This document shows positions 1 to 12,822 of a stretch of DNA of 64,000 nucleotides, in pieces (the first letter of the stretch is position 1; every line of letters begins with the position of its first letter). A program made the translations under genes and the position numbers. A model generated the notes under the pieces. The model saw only the letters and a program-made list of their open reading frames with translations. It was not told the DNA's origin and did no database searches. This DNA comes from an uncultured Granulosicoccus sp. (lineage in GTDB: Bacteria > Pseudomonadota > Gammaproteobacteria > Granulosicoccales > Granulosicoccaceae), in the NCBI GenBank assembly GCA_947495035.1, contig CANLXI010000002.1, positions 206,841 to 270,840 on the forward strand, in the 5' to 3' direction.

Positions 1-876
1 AGGGTCCAGGCTGTCGGTATACAGTCTGGCATCCTGGATGCGACCTTTTGTCACATTGAGAAAGACTTCAACCCCACCCCAGTTGAAACGCTCATCCAGC
101 AAATGGGTGAATTCCGGGGTCTTGCCGAAATTCCATTCCCAGCTGCTGTAGCGTCCGAAGGTCTCATCCAGTCCCGGCAGATCGCAATGATCGTACGGTG
201 ACAGGTACTCGACATCCACGTCGACGTTGAAATGATCGAGGTAGGATTCAATCAAGGCGCCGCTGACAAGATCGTGGTTGATGCCCTGGCGGATCTGATC
301 CAGGTTGGTCACTCTTGACCTGACCGAGGAGATGCCTTTTGCAGCCAGTTTCTTCGGGCTGGGGGTCAGATAACCGGCGAGCCGATTCAGGTCGGCGTGC
401 AGCAGCAGGGTGCCATGATGAAATCCCCTGTCCTGCGTTTCCCGATAGGCCGATCCCGAGAATTTTCTCGGCAAATCACCTTCCTGCACAACCAGATCGT
501 TCCGGCCGTTGGCCACCGCAGTGATGTCCAGATGTTTCAGGGCTTCCAGAACAATGTGCGTCGATTCCGTCTTGTCATATTCAGGCTTTCCGGCCATGAA
601 GGTGAAATTGGTATTGCCCATGTCCTGAAATACAGCTCCGCCCCCGGTTCGTCTGCGGGCGAGCCTGACATTGTCTTCCTCCATCCGGGTTACATTGCAT
701 TCCCGCCAGGGGTTCTGCGCACGGCCGATGACAACGGTATCGCCATTGCGCCAGATGAACAGCACCCGTTGACGCGGGTCCATTTTCTCGAAGATGACTT
801 CCTCGACAGCGAGGTTGAACCAGGGGTTGTTCGATGTCGAAACGAGGATTCGTGTCTTGTTCATGCCAGTGTCCAT
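1..876 (-). CDS. lplA: Lipoate-protein ligase A, C-terminus cut by window edge
   Basis: Cytoplasmic enzyme that activates lipoate with ATP and attaches it to lysines of 2-oxoacid dehydrogenase E2 subunits and glycine cleavage H protein. I translated the complement by hand. The start region contains [10 protein letters not shown], then [35 protein letters not shown] and [19 protein letters not shown], which track E. coli LplA nearly residue for residue. About 292 residues are present; E. coli LplA has 338, so the last ~45 lie outside. Start may be 876 or the ATG at 864, which gives an N-terminus closer to the family; neither has a clear ribosome site. It is transcribed away from acnB's 3' end, with a Fur-box-like sequence about 30 bases upstream. 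Identity is secure. Confidence 0.95.
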   Translation of the reverse strand, partial: MDTGMNKTRILVSTSNNPWFNLAVEEVIFEKMDPRQRVLFIWRNGDTVVIGRAQNPWRECNVTRMEEDNVRLARRRTGGGAVFQDMGNTNFTFMAGKPEYDKTESTHIVLEALKHLDITAVANGRNDLVVQEGDLPRKFSGSAYRETQDRGFHHGTLLLHADLNRLAGYLTPSPKKLAAKGISSVRSRVTNLDQIRQGINHDLVSGALIESYLDHFNVDVDVEYLSPYDHCDLPGLDETFGRYSSWEWNFGKTPEFTHLLDERFNWGGVEVFLNVTKGRIQDARLYTDSLDP

Positions 877-904
877 CAATCTGCTGAGGCTATTGTAATC
901 AAAC

Positions 905-923
905 GAGAATGATTATCAATAAC
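905..923. promoter_or_regulatory. Fur-box-like site upstream of lplA
   Basis: The 19 bases GAGAATGATTATCAATAAC match the classical Fur consensus GATAATGATAATCATTATC at 15 of 19 positions. The site is 29 bases before the lplA start and after the acnB stop, so lplA is the only gene it can plausibly control. Binding is an inference from sequence match. Confidence 0.55.
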
Positions 924-1067
924 ATTCGATTCGTGATGGGTTACTGTTGAGCGTGAGCGGCAACTGGGCCGCCGTTTGCAAGGGGCAGGGCAGAAACGAA
1001 ACAGGCTACGCCCGCCCTCCGTCACGAGACGAGGAGGGTGGACGCAGCCTGCGTGGTCTGGTCAGAC

Positions 1068-1096
1068 CGGCATCCGGTGCATCGCTCCGGATGCCG
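1068..1096 (-). terminator. Stem-loop after acnB
   Basis: Perfect 10-bp inverted repeat CGGCATCCGG / CCGGATGCCG with a 9-base loop, starting 7 bases past the acnB stop. There is no T-run after it on the transcribed strand, so it may be a 3'-end stabiliser or Rho-assisted terminator rather than a canonical intrinsic one. Confidence 0.45.
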
Positions 1097-1102
1097 CTGC
1101 CT

Positions 1103-3907
<2,805 letters not shown>

Positions 3908-4473
3908 GAACTTGTCTTCGAGGGATACGAGGAGGGGAGATTATACTTCTGAACGGCCATTCCCGGCTGGAACCGTCTCGGATCACCATTTTTCGCGCCA
4001 GATTCCCGTTTTTCGTGGTGCTGTGGCTTTGCCCTCTCTTCAGGATTCGACACGGGGCACGGTTTCAGACACAAATCGCCAGCGGCGCGGCCTAAAAGGC
4101 CGGTGCCAGCCGTGATGAACCGTGTCTCCGATCAGGGGCAGGTGGTGGTTGAGGCCTGTGTCGATAACGGAATAACCTGATAACAAATAGTTCTAAACCT
4201 TCGCCTTGCGCGCCCTGTAGGATGCCCTCAACTTGGGCGATAAGGTAACGGTGAGTGCCCCGATACAGGGCGGAAACACGAGTTTCGGCATGGGTATCGA
4301 GGTTCGGGCGACTGTCCGGCAATGTATCCTTCAGGTGTGTAGCCAATCACGGACGAGGGACATGAGGTGAGCAGCGCAGATAGCCTTCACGGGCAGATGC
4401 TTCAATCATCTCCTTGCCAATTCGTTCGGAAGTACACGTTACCCAATCACAGAACAAACATCAGGAAAATCAC
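3908..4473. other. Divergent intergenic region acnB / peroxiredoxin, no gene seen
   Basis: 566 bases between two divergent starts. A short hairpin (CGGCC, loop TAAAA, GGCCG) lies at 4088-4102. An AT-richer stretch around 4155-4200 could hold promoter elements. The open frames here lack family resemblance and ribosome sites. I found no convincing OxyR or IscR box by eye. Confidence 0.5.
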
Positions 4474-5124
4474 ATGTCTCTTCGTATCAACGACACAGTC
4501 CCGAATTTCACAGCCGAGACCGACCAGGGAACGATTACCTTCCACGACTGGATCGGTGACAGCTGGGCAATCCTGTTCAGTCATCCCAAGGATTTCACGC
4601 CGGTTTGCACCACCGAATTCAGTGCTGTCGCACAGTTGGCCGATGAGTGGGCCAAGCGCAACACCAAGGTTCTTGGTGTATCCGTGGACGGCGTTGAAGA
4701 TCACAAGAAGTGGAAGAACGACATCGAGTCCTATGGTGGTGCCAAGGCGGGCTTCCCGATCATCGCCGATGAAGGCCTGGAGGTCTCCAAGCAGTTCGAC
4801 ATGTTGCCGGCAGAAGCCTATCTGCCAGACGGTCGAACGCCGGCTGACAGCGCGACGGTTCGTTCGGTTTTCATCATCGGTCCCGACAAGCAGTTGAAGC
4901 TGTCCATGACCTACCCGATGACAGTCGGCCGCAACTTCGCCGAGATACTGCGCGCCCTGGATGGCCTGCAGATGTCAACCAAGGGTGTTGCCACGCCTGC
5001 CAACTGGGAAGTCGGTCAGGACGTGATCATTCCGCCAGCTGTCAGCAATGAAGATGCAACAGCGAAGTTCGGCGAATTCGAAACCGTATTCCCTTACCTG
5101 CGCAAGACCAAAGCGCCAAGCTGA
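4474..5124 (+). CDS. 1-Cys peroxiredoxin (Prx6 type)
   Basis: Thiol peroxidase of the AhpC/TSA superfamily that reduces H2O2 and organic peroxides. 216 residues; the peroxidatic cysteine is Cys45 in DFTPVCTTEF, preceded by LFSHPKDFTP. It is the only cysteine in the protein, so it is a true 1-Cys enzyme that needs an external thiol for recycling. The C-terminal Prx6 extension (TPANWEVGQDVIIPP) is present. ATG 4474 follows AGGAAAATCAC; an upstream in-frame start at 4414 has no ribosome site and no family support. Only 39-81 bases separate it from cysI on the same strand, suggesting co-expression of peroxide defence and sulfite reduction, although a hairpin lies between them. Confidence 0.95.
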   Translation: MSLRINDTVPNFTAETDQGTITFHDWIGDSWAILFSHPKDFTPVCTTEFSAVAQLADEWAKRNTKVLGVSVDGVEDHKKWKNDIESYGGAKAGFPIIADEGLEVSKQFDMLPAEAYLPDGRTPADSATVRSVFIIGPDKQLKLSMTYPMTVGRNFAEILRALDGLQMSTKGVATPANWEVGQDVIIPPAVSNEDATAKFGEFETVFPYLRKTKAPS

Positions 5125-5136
5125 TCGACAGACGCG

Positions 5137-5163
5137 GGGCGGTGGCTGTCAAGGCCGCCGCCC
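5137..5163 (+). terminator. GC-rich hairpin between peroxiredoxin gene and cysI
   Basis: GGGCGGTGGC pairs with GCCGCCGCCC (one G-T pair) around a 7-base loop, directly after the peroxiredoxin stop and directly before a possible TTG start of cysI. No long T-run follows. It could attenuate read-through or stabilise the upstream message. Confidence 0.45.
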
Positions 5164-6921
5164 TTGCCTGAATCGAATACACCTGAGATACGTAGCACGC
5201 AAGCCATGCTGGACAAAGTCGAAAACACGCCGGAGCTGGAATCTCTTCCACTGTCGGACAATGAGCGCCTGAAGAGGGAGAGCAATTTCCTGCGTGGCAC
5301 CATTGCCGAAGACCTGCAGGATCCCATCACGGGAGGCTTCACGGCGGACAACTTTCAGCTGATTCGTTTTCACGGCATGTATCAGCAGGATGATCGCGAT
5401 ATCCGCGCAGAGCGTAGCCAACAGAAGCTCGAGCCACTGCACAATGTCATGCTGCGAGCCAGATTGCCCGGCGGCATCATCAAGCCGGAGCAATGGCTGG
5501 TCATCGATCAGTTCGCGGCAGAGAAGACACTGTACGGTTCCATCCGCCTGACGACTCGCCAGACTTTCCAGTTCCACGGTGTGCTCAAACCGAACATCAA
5601 GACCATGCACCAGGTGCTGAACGCGACCGGTATCGACTCCATCGCGACAGCTGGTGATGTCAATCGAAATGTGCTGTGCAGCACCAATCCGGTCGAATCC
5701 GAGCTGCATCAGGAAGCCTACGAGTGGGCGAAGAAGATCAGCGAACATCTGCTGCCCAGAACGAAGGCCTATATGGAGATCTGGCTCGATGGCAAGAAGG
5801 AGAAGACCACCGAGGAGCCGATTCTGGGGTCTACCTACCTGCCGCGCAAATTCAAGACTACCGTGACAGTGCCACCCAACAACGAGGTGGATGTGCATGC
5901 CAACGATCTGAACTTCGTTGCCATTGCCGAAGATGGCAAACTGGTCGGCTTCAATGTGCTGGTCGGCGGCGGACTGGCGATGACGCATGGTGAAACAGCC
6001 ACCTATCCGCGAAAGGCCGATGACTTCGGTTTCATACCGCTGGAGCATACGCTCGCGGTAGCCGAGCATGTCGTGAGCGTGCAACGCGACTGGGGCAATC
6101 GCTCCAACCGCAAGAACGCCAAGACCAAGTACACGCTGGATCGCGTGGGCACTGATGTGTTCAAGGCCGAGGTAGAGCGTCGTGCCGGCGTGAAATTCGA
6201 GGACAGCCGCCCGTATGAGTTCACCTCGCGTGGCGATCGTTTCGGCTGGGTCGAAGGTATCGATGGCAAGCAGCACCTGACGCTTTTCGTCATGAATGGC
6301 CGCATTCTGGATTACCCGGATCGTCCGCTGAAAACTGGCCTGCGCAAGATTGCCGAGATACACAAGGGCGATTTTCGCATCACGGCCAATCAGAACCTGA
6401 TCATCGCCGGTGTGCCTGCAGAGCAGAAGGACGAGATCGAGAAAATTGCCCGAGCGCATGGTCTGCTGGATGATGGCACCTCGGCCCAGAAGCTCAATTC
6501 CATGGCCTGTGTGGCCTTGCCAACCTGCCCGCTGGCCATGGCTGAATCCGAACGCTATCTGCCAAGCCTGGTAGAAAAGGTGGAAGTTCTGCTGGAAAAG
6601 CACGGTCTGGTTGATGACCACATCATCCTGCGCGTGGTCGGTTGCCCGAACGGCTGTGGCCGCGCCATGCTGGCGGAAGCCGGTCTGGTCGGCAAGGGCC
6701 CGGGCAAGTACAACCTGTATCTGGGAGGCAATCGTGTGGGCACACGCATTCCCAAACTCTACCGCGAGAACATCGGTGAAGAGGTCATCCTGAGCGAGCT
6801 GGATTCCCTGATCGGTCGCTGGGCAACAGAGCGTCACGACGATGAAGGCTTTGGTGATTTCGTCATTCGCCAGGGCGTGGTGAAGGAAGTCAAGGTGTCT
6901 GTCACCGACTTTCACGCCTGA
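5164..6921 (+). CDS. cysI: Sulfite reductase haemoprotein subunit beta
   Basis: Sirohaem/4Fe-4S subunit of NADPH sulfite reductase, which reduces sulfite to sulfide in cysteine synthesis. [27 protein letters not shown], the cluster motif [16 protein letters not shown] and [13 protein letters not shown] (the C-x5-C and C-x3-C pairs that carry the cluster and sirohaem) are all present, closely matching E. coli CysI. The TTG at 5164 opens the frame right after the hairpin; ATG 5206 is the alternative start and would begin closer to the conserved region. CysJ follows after 64 bases. Size is normal for the family (570). Confidence 0.97.
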   Translation: MPESNTPEIRSTQAMLDKVENTPELESLPLSDNERLKRESNFLRGTIAEDLQDPITGGFTADNFQLIRFHGMYQQDDRDIRAERSQQKLEPLHNVMLRARLPGGIIKPEQWLVIDQFAAEKTLYGSIRLTTRQTFQFHGVLKPNIKTMHQVLNATGIDSIATAGDVNRNVLCSTNPVESELHQEAYEWAKKISEHLLPRTKAYMEIWLDGKKEKTTEEPILGSTYLPRKFKTTVTVPPNNEVDVHANDLNFVAIAEDGKLVGFNVLVGGGLAMTHGETATYPRKADDFGFIPLEHTLAVAEHVVSVQRDWGNRSNRKNAKTKYTLDRVGTDVFKAEVERRAGVKFEDSRPYEFTSRGDRFGWVEGIDGKQHLTLFVMNGRILDYPDRPLKTGLRKIAEIHKGDFRITANQNLIIAGVPAEQKDEIEKIARAHGLLDDGTSAQKLNSMACVALPTCPLAMAESERYLPSLVEKVEVLLEKHGLVDDHIILRVVGCPNGCGRAMLAEAGLVGKGPGKYNLYLGGNRVGTRIPKLYRENIGEEVILSELDSLIGRWATERHDDEGFGDFVIRQGVVKEVKVSVTDFHA

Positions 6922-6985
6922 GCCTTTCAGATACACAAGAACACGTTTCAGTATTCAACAAACAGAACCCGACTGGTAACTCCCG

Positions 6986-8800
6986 ATGATCCTGTCTGAC
7001 ATTCCCCAAGGGCTTAGTCCATTGACACCCAACCAGATCAATCAGGTCAAGGACCTCATGGGTGGTCTGACGCCTGTGCAACAGGCCTGGATCAGTGGCT
7101 ATATGGCGGCGGCTGCCAATGCCGCTACGCCGATTGCCCTGCAGGAGACGGTGGCGGTCGATGCCTCTCCGCTGACCATTCTCTACGGTTCCCAGACAGG
7201 TAATGCCAAGGGAATCGCTGCGGACATGGCTGCCAAGGCCGAGGCTCGCGGGCTGGATGTCAAGTTGGTCAACATGGCGGACTACAAGCCGACACAGTTG
7301 AAGAACGAGAAGTTTCTGACCATTGTCGTCTCCACCTATGGTGAGGGCGAACCACCGGAACAGGCCGAGAAGCTGTACAAGTTTCTGGGTTCGAAGAAGG
7401 CGCCGAAGCTCGAAGGTGTGCAGGTAGCCGTGATCGGCCTGGGTGACAGCAGCTATGAGTTTTTCTGCAAGACCGCTTCCGATTTCGAAGAGCGCCTGAG
7501 TGCTCTGGGCGCCTCCGTGATCACCGAGCGTGCGTTGCTGGATGTGGATTACGATGACGCGGCGGCTGCCTGGGTGGATGGCGCGGTTGATCTCTTCGAG
7601 CCCGCGTTGAAGGCGGTCAACGGTGCGGCCAGTCCGGCGATGACCGGTCTGGCGGGGTTTGGTGACGCGGCTCAGCCCGTGACGTCCATTTTCAACAAGA
7701 AGAATCCGTTTGTCGCAGAAATCGGTGAAGTACAGAAAATCACCGGTCGGGATTCACTCAAGGATGTTCGACACGTCGAGATCTCGCTGGAAGGTTCCGG
7801 CTTGCAGTATCGAGCGGGTGATTCTCTCGGTGTGTATTTCCTCAATGACAGTCTGGCTGTTGATGAAGTGCTGGCACTGCTGAAGATTTCAGCCGACGAG
7901 GCTGTGCGAGTAGGTGATGAAGACAAGCCGGTTCGCCAGGCGCTGATAGAGGATTTCGAGCTGACGCAGTCCTACCCGGGGTTTGTCGAGAAATTCGCTG
8001 CGGCCACTGGCAATGCAGGCCTGGTGGAGATCGCCGGTGACAAGGCGGCGCTGCGGGAGTATCTGGAGGACAGGCAGATCTATGACGTCATCCGGCAGAA
8101 CCCCGGCGACATCACGGCCCAGGCACTGATCGATAGCCTGCGCAAGCAACAGCCGCGTCTGTACTCCATTGCTTCCAGCCAGAAAGAGGTTGAAGAGGAA
8201 GTGCATCTGACGGTGGCGGTAGTTGAATTCGACACACACGACAACGCGCACCTGGGTGGCTGCTCCGGTTTTCTCGGACGCCGCGTCGAGGAAGGTGACA
8301 AGGTACGCGTGTACATCGAGCACAATGACAGCTTCCGACTGCCGGAGAATCCCGAGGCGCCGGTGATCATGATCGGACCGGGCACCGGTATCGCACCATT
8401 CCGCTCCTTTCTGCAGGATCGCGAGGCCGATGGTGTCGAAGGCAACAGCTGGTTGTTCTTCGGCAATCCGCATTTCACCCAGGATTTCCTGTACCAGGTG
8501 GAACTGCAGTCCTATCTGAAGTCCGGTCTGCTGAGCAAGTTGAGCGTTGCCTTCAGTCGCGATCAGGCCGAGAAGGTCTATGTACAGGACCGCATCGTCG
8601 AGAACGGTGCCGAGTTGTACGAATGGCTGCAGAAGGGTGCGCATCTGTACATCTGCGGTGATGGCAACCACATGGCCAAGGACGTGCATCAGGCCCTGTT
8701 GTCTGTGGTGCAGACTCACGGTGGCCAGTCGGCAGAAGACGCCGAGGCCTATCTGGAAGCACTGCGGGATGACAAGCGCTATCAGAAGGATGTGTATTGA
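6986..8800 (+). CDS. cysJ: Sulfite reductase flavoprotein subunit alpha
   Basis: Passes electrons from NADPH through FAD and FMN to CysI. 604 residues. Order: N-terminal flavodoxin-like FMN domain with YGSQTGNAKGIA (about 69-80) and STYGEGEPPEQA; FAD-binding domain with RLYSIASSQ; NADPH domain with GPGTGIAPFRSF, ending in the CysJ-typical LRDDKRYQKDVY. Normal family length. It lies downstream of cysI on the same strand. The cysIJ order is the reverse of E. coli cysJIH, and no cysH is seen here. Confidence 0.97.
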   Translation: MILSDIPQGLSPLTPNQINQVKDLMGGLTPVQQAWISGYMAAAANAATPIALQETVAVDASPLTILYGSQTGNAKGIAADMAAKAEARGLDVKLVNMADYKPTQLKNEKFLTIVVSTYGEGEPPEQAEKLYKFLGSKKAPKLEGVQVAVIGLGDSSYEFFCKTASDFEERLSALGASVITERALLDVDYDDAAAAWVDGAVDLFEPALKAVNGAASPAMTGLAGFGDAAQPVTSIFNKKNPFVAEIGEVQKITGRDSLKDVRHVEISLEGSGLQYRAGDSLGVYFLNDSLAVDEVLALLKISADEAVRVGDEDKPVRQALIEDFELTQSYPGFVEKFAAATGNAGLVEIAGDKAALREYLEDRQIYDVIRQNPGDITAQALIDSLRKQQPRLYSIASSQKEVEEEVHLTVAVVEFDTHDNAHLGGCSGFLGRRVEEGDKVRVYIEHNDSFRLPENPEAPVIMIGPGTGIAPFRSFLQDREADGVEGNSWLFFGNPHFTQDFLYQVELQSYLKSGLLSKLSVAFSRDQAEKVYVQDRIVENGAELYEWLQKGAHLYICGDGNHMAKDVHQALLSVVQTHGGQSAEDAEAYLEALRDDKRYQKDVY

Positions 8801-8948
8801 GATCTGACTGGCGGTTTGCCGCCTATCGGCCTTCGCAGCGCGATGGTATAATTGCCCTGTTCGAAGGCAGATTCGGCGATGCCGAAGGAGCGAAGGTGAT
8901 TCGCGCTGTTGCGGGCAGCCCTGACGCACTGGCTGGCCACCGCGCCGC

Positions 8949-9563
8949 TCAGGCCATCATGGCGACACGAATGGCCAGCAGAATCAGCACGATCCCCGAG
9001 AGGCGATCGATCAGCACGGCCTTCGAGCGGATGCGTTCAACCACCAGGGAGTGGGACAGCACCAGGGTAATGAAGGTGTACCACAGTCCATCCACCAGAA
9101 ATGGCGTGGCCACGATCACCATCTGATTGCCGAGATCATTGCCCAGCGCCACGAACTGGCTGAACAGGGCGATGAAGAACAGGGCGATCTTGGGGCTCAA
9201 GATGGAGATCAGAAAGCCTTCGCGAGCCGATTGCGACACGGCCGTGTGCTCGCCGGCTTCCAGCTTGGCGGCAATGCCACCCTTCGAGCGCAGTGCGTTG
9301 AAGCCCAGATAAGCCAGGTAGGCGGCTCCTGCCAGACTGATGTACCTGAACAGCAGGGGGCTTTGCTGCAACAGCACCGCCAGCCCGATCAAGGTGATGA
9401 AGGCATAGATGCCGATGCCGAAGGCATGCGCCCAGGCGGTTGCCAAGCCGTTGCTGCGCCCACCCGCCAGGGCGTGTCTGGCAACGATGGCCAAACTGGG
9501 GCCGGGGGACATGGCCCCCAGCAGGCAGACGGTGAACAGTGACAGCCAGATGGTGAATGTCAT
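8949..9563 (-). CDS. LysE/RhtB family amino-acid exporter
   Basis: Small inner-membrane exporter, 204 residues, with about six hydrophobic segments and the family signature GAMSPGPSLAIVARHAL near the N-terminus. RhtB-type proteins export homoserine, threonine or other small amino acids; substrate cannot be read from sequence. It follows the GH42 gene on the same strand with an 81-base gap and may be the last member of that transcript or stand alone. It converges on cysJ across about 150 bases that contain only short inverted repeats. Confidence 0.88.
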   Translation of the reverse strand: MTFTIWLSLFTVCLLGAMSPGPSLAIVARHALAGGRSNGLATAWAHAFGIGIYAFITLIGLAVLLQQSPLLFRYISLAGAAYLAYLGFNALRSKGGIAAKLEAGEHTAVSQSAREGFLISILSPKIALFFIALFSQFVALGNDLGNQMVIVATPFLVDGLWYTFITLVLSHSLVVERIRSKAVLIDRLSGIVLILLAIRVAMMA

Positions 9564-9644
9564 GGGGGCAAGCCTTCCGATTGCGTAGATCGATTATCGG
9601 CTGATTTCGTCAGCCGGGAAGGCAATGTACCGCAAGAAAGGCCC

Positions 9645-11690
9645 TCAGGTGGTGACTTGACGGCTGGCAGGTACCCGTTGCTGTGTCGCAGGCTGAACAG
9701 GCTGTCGGATGCAGGCAACGCCGCAGGATTCCAGTTGCAAGGAGCCCATGTCCACCTGCGCACCGGGAAAGAGTGCACTCAGGTCTTGTGTGTCACGCCC
9801 GTAGTTGAACAGATAGCGCCGGTTGCCATTGTCTCGAACACGAATGTCCGGCGGCAGGTCAAGCCATGGCAGGCCTGCCAGCTCCAGTGCCTGCCGCGTG
9901 ACGCGATCGAGCGCCGCGTTCTCATAGCGGCCGGCAAGGTAGATGGTCCTGCCTGATCGCAGAGCGGTGGCCTGGCCGTTTTCCAGTGTTTCCATCACCT
10001 CGACCTTGTCACCCGCCACCACCGTTTCCAGCCAACCGGCAAGCGTGCCGCCTTCTGCAAGGTTGAACGGCGCGAAGGCAGGGCGCGTTTCAACCCGGCG
10101 GATGCGGATATCGATCAGCTGCCGAAGTGCACCCGGTGGCAGACCTTCGGAGATTCCGAGGTTCTCGGATTTGGCGCCTGTCCACGGCCCTGCCAGTACC
10201 ACGGCTTCACTGGCTGCCAGATTTTCGGCAAATTCGGGCGTGATATGAGTCAACATCGGCATTACCACCAGCTTTCGCCCGGCAATGGCGTTCTCGGTTG
10301 GCGGGACGATATCCACGCTGATGCCGGCTCGCCGCAGTGCTGCATAGGCTTGCAACACGCTGTCGAAATGCGATGCATCTGCGGCAGTGGGCTGGATCTC
10401 CATCATCCACTGACTGTCGTAGTCGAAGATCAAGGCCACCTCGGCGCGACTGGATCCCGGCTCCGGCAGCAGTTGCTGCAGTTCCTCGTTTATCTCACAG
10501 CACAGCCGGTAACCATCATTCGCTTCCCCGTCGGGCAACAGCAGGCCCTCGTGCATCTGCTCCTGCGCAAAGGATGGCTGACGCCAGCGGAAGAAGCTGA
10601 CCACCTCTGCGCCGGCTGCGAAAGCTTCCCAGACCCACAGTCTTCCGGCACCGGGCAGGGGGGCCGGGTTGTATGCTCCCCAATTCAGTGGGCCAGGGGG
10701 TTGTTGCTCCATGACCCACCAGCGACCCTTGTCCTGACCATTGCGAAGCTCACCACAAGAGCGGTACAGGTCGTGGTGAAAGGGGTCGAAATCCGGATGA
10801 CCGATTCCCATATAGCGCTTCATCAAGGCCTCATCGCCAATTTCCCGATCCAGAAAACCCAGTGGATAGGCATCCCATGCGGCGATATCGAGTTCCTGAC
10901 TGACCGCGTAATGATCGAACTCGAAGAACTTGCCCATGAAATTGTGACTGATCGGGCGGCCGGGTGAGTGCTGGCGAATGATATCGGTCTGCAACTTGTT
11001 GAAGCTGGCCACCTGCTCGGATGCATAGCGGCGAAAATCCAGCTGGTGTGACGGATTGGTCTGGGTGACGGCAGCGGCAGGAAATTCGATCTGTTCGAAA
11101 CTGTCGTAGATCATCGACCAGAAGACATTGCCCCAGGCCCGGTTCAGATTGCCGATCTCCTGATAGCGATCCGCAAGCCATCGGCGAAAGCCTGAGAGAG
11201 CCGCATCGGAGTAGCTCAGCGTGGTGCGATGACAGCCGTATTCGTTGTCTGTCTGCCAGGCCGCAACGGCCGGGTGATCCCCATAGCGACGTGCCATGGC
11301 GTCGGTTATTCGAGCGCATTCGCGTCGGTAGCCTTCGTGGCTGAAGCAATAGTGTCGGCGCGAGCCGAAACCGCGCACCTGTCCCTGGGCATCCACCGGC
11401 AGCATGTCGGGCATCTGGTCAACCAGCCACTTGGGTGGTGTCGCCGTTGGCGTACACAGGACGACTTTCAGTTGCATGGCTGCAAGCTCGTCGATTGCCC
11501 GGTCCAGCCAGCCCCAGTCATGCACGCCGGGCCGCGGTTCCAGCAGAGACCAGGCGAACTCGGCAATGCGAACATACTCGATGCCGGCGGCAGCCATCAT
11601 CTGTGCATCGATGGGCCAGCGCGACTCAGGCCAGTGCTCGGGGTAGTAGCAGACGCCAAGGGTCTGCCGTGCCTCTCGTTCGAAAGTCAT
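9645..11690 (-). CDS. GH42 family beta-galactosidase
   Basis: Predicted to cleave terminal beta-galactosides in the cytoplasm after import. 681 residues. The TIM-barrel domain starts LGVCYYPEHWP; the acid/base Glu is in WQTDNEYGCH and the nucleophile Glu in WWVMEQQPPGPLNWG. A GH42 trimerisation/Rossmann-like domain follows (AEVALIFDYDSQWMME), then a small beta C-terminal domain. ATG 11690 was chosen because the longer frame would overlap the ATPase gene and the family begins near YYPEHWP. There is no signal peptide, which fits with the importer genes just upstream. It is the fifth gene of the operon beginning at 15864. Confidence 0.93.
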   Translation of the reverse strand: MTFEREARQTLGVCYYPEHWPESRWPIDAQMMAAAGIEYVRIAEFAWSLLEPRPGVHDWGWLDRAIDELAAMQLKVVLCTPTATPPKWLVDQMPDMLPVDAQGQVRGFGSRRHYCFSHEGYRRECARITDAMARRYGDHPAVAAWQTDNEYGCHRTTLSYSDAALSGFRRWLADRYQEIGNLNRAWGNVFWSMIYDSFEQIEFPAAAVTQTNPSHQLDFRRYASEQVASFNKLQTDIIRQHSPGRPISHNFMGKFFEFDHYAVSQELDIAAWDAYPLGFLDREIGDEALMKRYMGIGHPDFDPFHHDLYRSCGELRNGQDKGRWWVMEQQPPGPLNWGAYNPAPLPGAGRLWVWEAFAAGAEVVSFFRWRQPSFAQEQMHEGLLLPDGEANDGYRLCCEINEELQQLLPEPGSSRAEVALIFDYDSQWMMEIQPTAADASHFDSVLQAYAALRRAGISVDIVPPTENAIAGRKLVVMPMLTHITPEFAENLAASEAVVLAGPWTGAKSENLGISEGLPPGALRQLIDIRIRRVETRPAFAPFNLAEGGTLAGWLETVVAGDKVEVMETLENGQATALRSGRTIYLAGRYENAALDRVTRQALELAGLPWLDLPPDIRVRDNGNRRYLFNYGRDTQDLSALFPGAQVDMGSLQLESCGVACIRQPVQPATQQRVPASRQVTT

Positions 11691-11727
11691 GATTGCTCGG
11701 TCTTTTGTCTGTGTGAAGTGGAGTTGC

Positions 11728-12813
11728 TCAGCGCAGTCGTGTGCCATCGGCCGCAAACAGGATTGCCTTGTCGGGCGGCACGCCGACGACGACCTGATCG
11801 CCTGCGCGATCGGTGTGTACGCCCTGTCGCGCGACAATCAATGGTTCCTTCGTGGTGGTGCCGCTATAGAGATAGCTGGTCGCCCCCAGATACTCGACCA
11901 CGTCGATCGTGGTGGTGAAAGTGCCAGGGCCGGGTGACCCCACCTGGGCATGTTCGGGTCGCAGTCCGAGCGATACCGGCGTGCCACTGGGCAGCGGTTG
12001 CGACAGTGCAACCTCGACCAGGGCATCGCCTTGCCCCGATAGCACGACCGCCTGCCGTCCATCGACATGGCCTCGTGCCTCACCGGTCAGGAAATTCATT
12101 CGGGGTGAGCCGATGAAACCGGCCACGAACCGATTGTCCGGGTCCGTGTAGAGCGCCAGAGGGGTGCCGACCTGCTCGATATGGCCGGCACGCAGAACGA
12201 CGATCCGATCAGCCAGGGTCATGGCCTCGGTCTGGTCGTGGGTGACATAGATCATGGTTGCACCCAGCTCGTGGTGCAGGCGGGCGATTTCCACCCGCAT
12301 CTGCACACGCAGCTCGGCATCCAGGTTCGACAAGGGTTCGTCAAACAGGAAGACCTGTGGCTTACGCACAATGGAGCGGCCGATGGCGACCCGTTGTCGC
12401 TGTCCGCCGGATAGCTGTTTGGGGAGACGAGCCAACAGGGAATCAAGTTGCAGTACGCTCGCCGCGCCCCTGACGCGCTCCGAGGTGTCGGCTGCCTTGT
12501 TGCCATTCATGCGCAAGCCGAATGAGAGGTTTTCGGTCACGTCCATGTGCGGGTAGAGTGCATAGGATTGAAAGACCATGGAGATCCCCCGATCTCCGGG
12601 CTCGACATCGGTGACGAGGCGATCGCCAATCCTCAGGGAGCCATGGCTGATCGATTCCAGTCCGGCGATCATCCGCAGCAAGGTGGATTTACCGCAGCCG
12701 GACGGGCCGACAAAGACCACGAATTCGCCGTCCTGAACGTCCAGATCAGCACCGTGAATGACCTTTATGGCGCCAAAGGACTTGCTGACACCTTCCAGAG
12801 AAACTGAACCCAT
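11728..12813 (-). CDS. Sugar ABC importer ATP-binding protein (MalK/UgpC type)
   Basis: Energises the adjacent permeases. 361 residues: Walker A GPSGCGKST (about 36-44), Q-loop VFQSYALYPHM, signature LSGGQRQR, Walker B VFLFDEPLSNLD, switch His in VTHDQTEAM, and a C-terminal TOBE/MalK-like regulatory domain (LRPEHAQVG). Its start lies 9 bases after the upstream permease stop. The MalK-like C-terminal domain marks the CUT1 family of oligosaccharide/glycoside importers. Confidence 0.95.
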   Translation of the reverse strand: MGSVSLEGVSKSFGAIKVIHGADLDVQDGEFVVFVGPSGCGKSTLLRMIAGLESISHGSLRIGDRLVTDVEPGDRGISMVFQSYALYPHMDVTENLSFGLRMNGNKAADTSERVRGAASVLQLDSLLARLPKQLSGGQRQRVAIGRSIVRKPQVFLFDEPLSNLDAELRVQMRVEIARLHHELGATMIYVTHDQTEAMTLADRIVVLRAGHIEQVGTPLALYTDPDNRFVAGFIGSPRMNFLTGEARGHVDGRQAVVLSGQGDALVEVALSQPLPSGTPVSLGLRPEHAQVGSPGPGTFTTTIDVVEYLGATSYLYSGTTTKEPLIVARQGVHTDRAGDQVVVGVPPDKAILFAADGTRLR

Positions 12814-12822
12814 GTCGAACTC

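Noticed and set aside
4155..4200. OxyR site before the peroxiredoxin gene
   Set aside because: AT-rich ATAAC repeats are present but do not fit the spaced ATAG motif.
5149..6936. 595-residue reverse open frame antisense to cysI
   Set aside because: It mirrors cysI over its full length; such frames arise from strong codon bias in GC-rich genes. No family motifs.
8872..8886. TTCGGC-GAT-GCCGAA as terminator between cysJ and the LysE-type gene
   Set aside because: Loop of three and no T-run; too weak to call.
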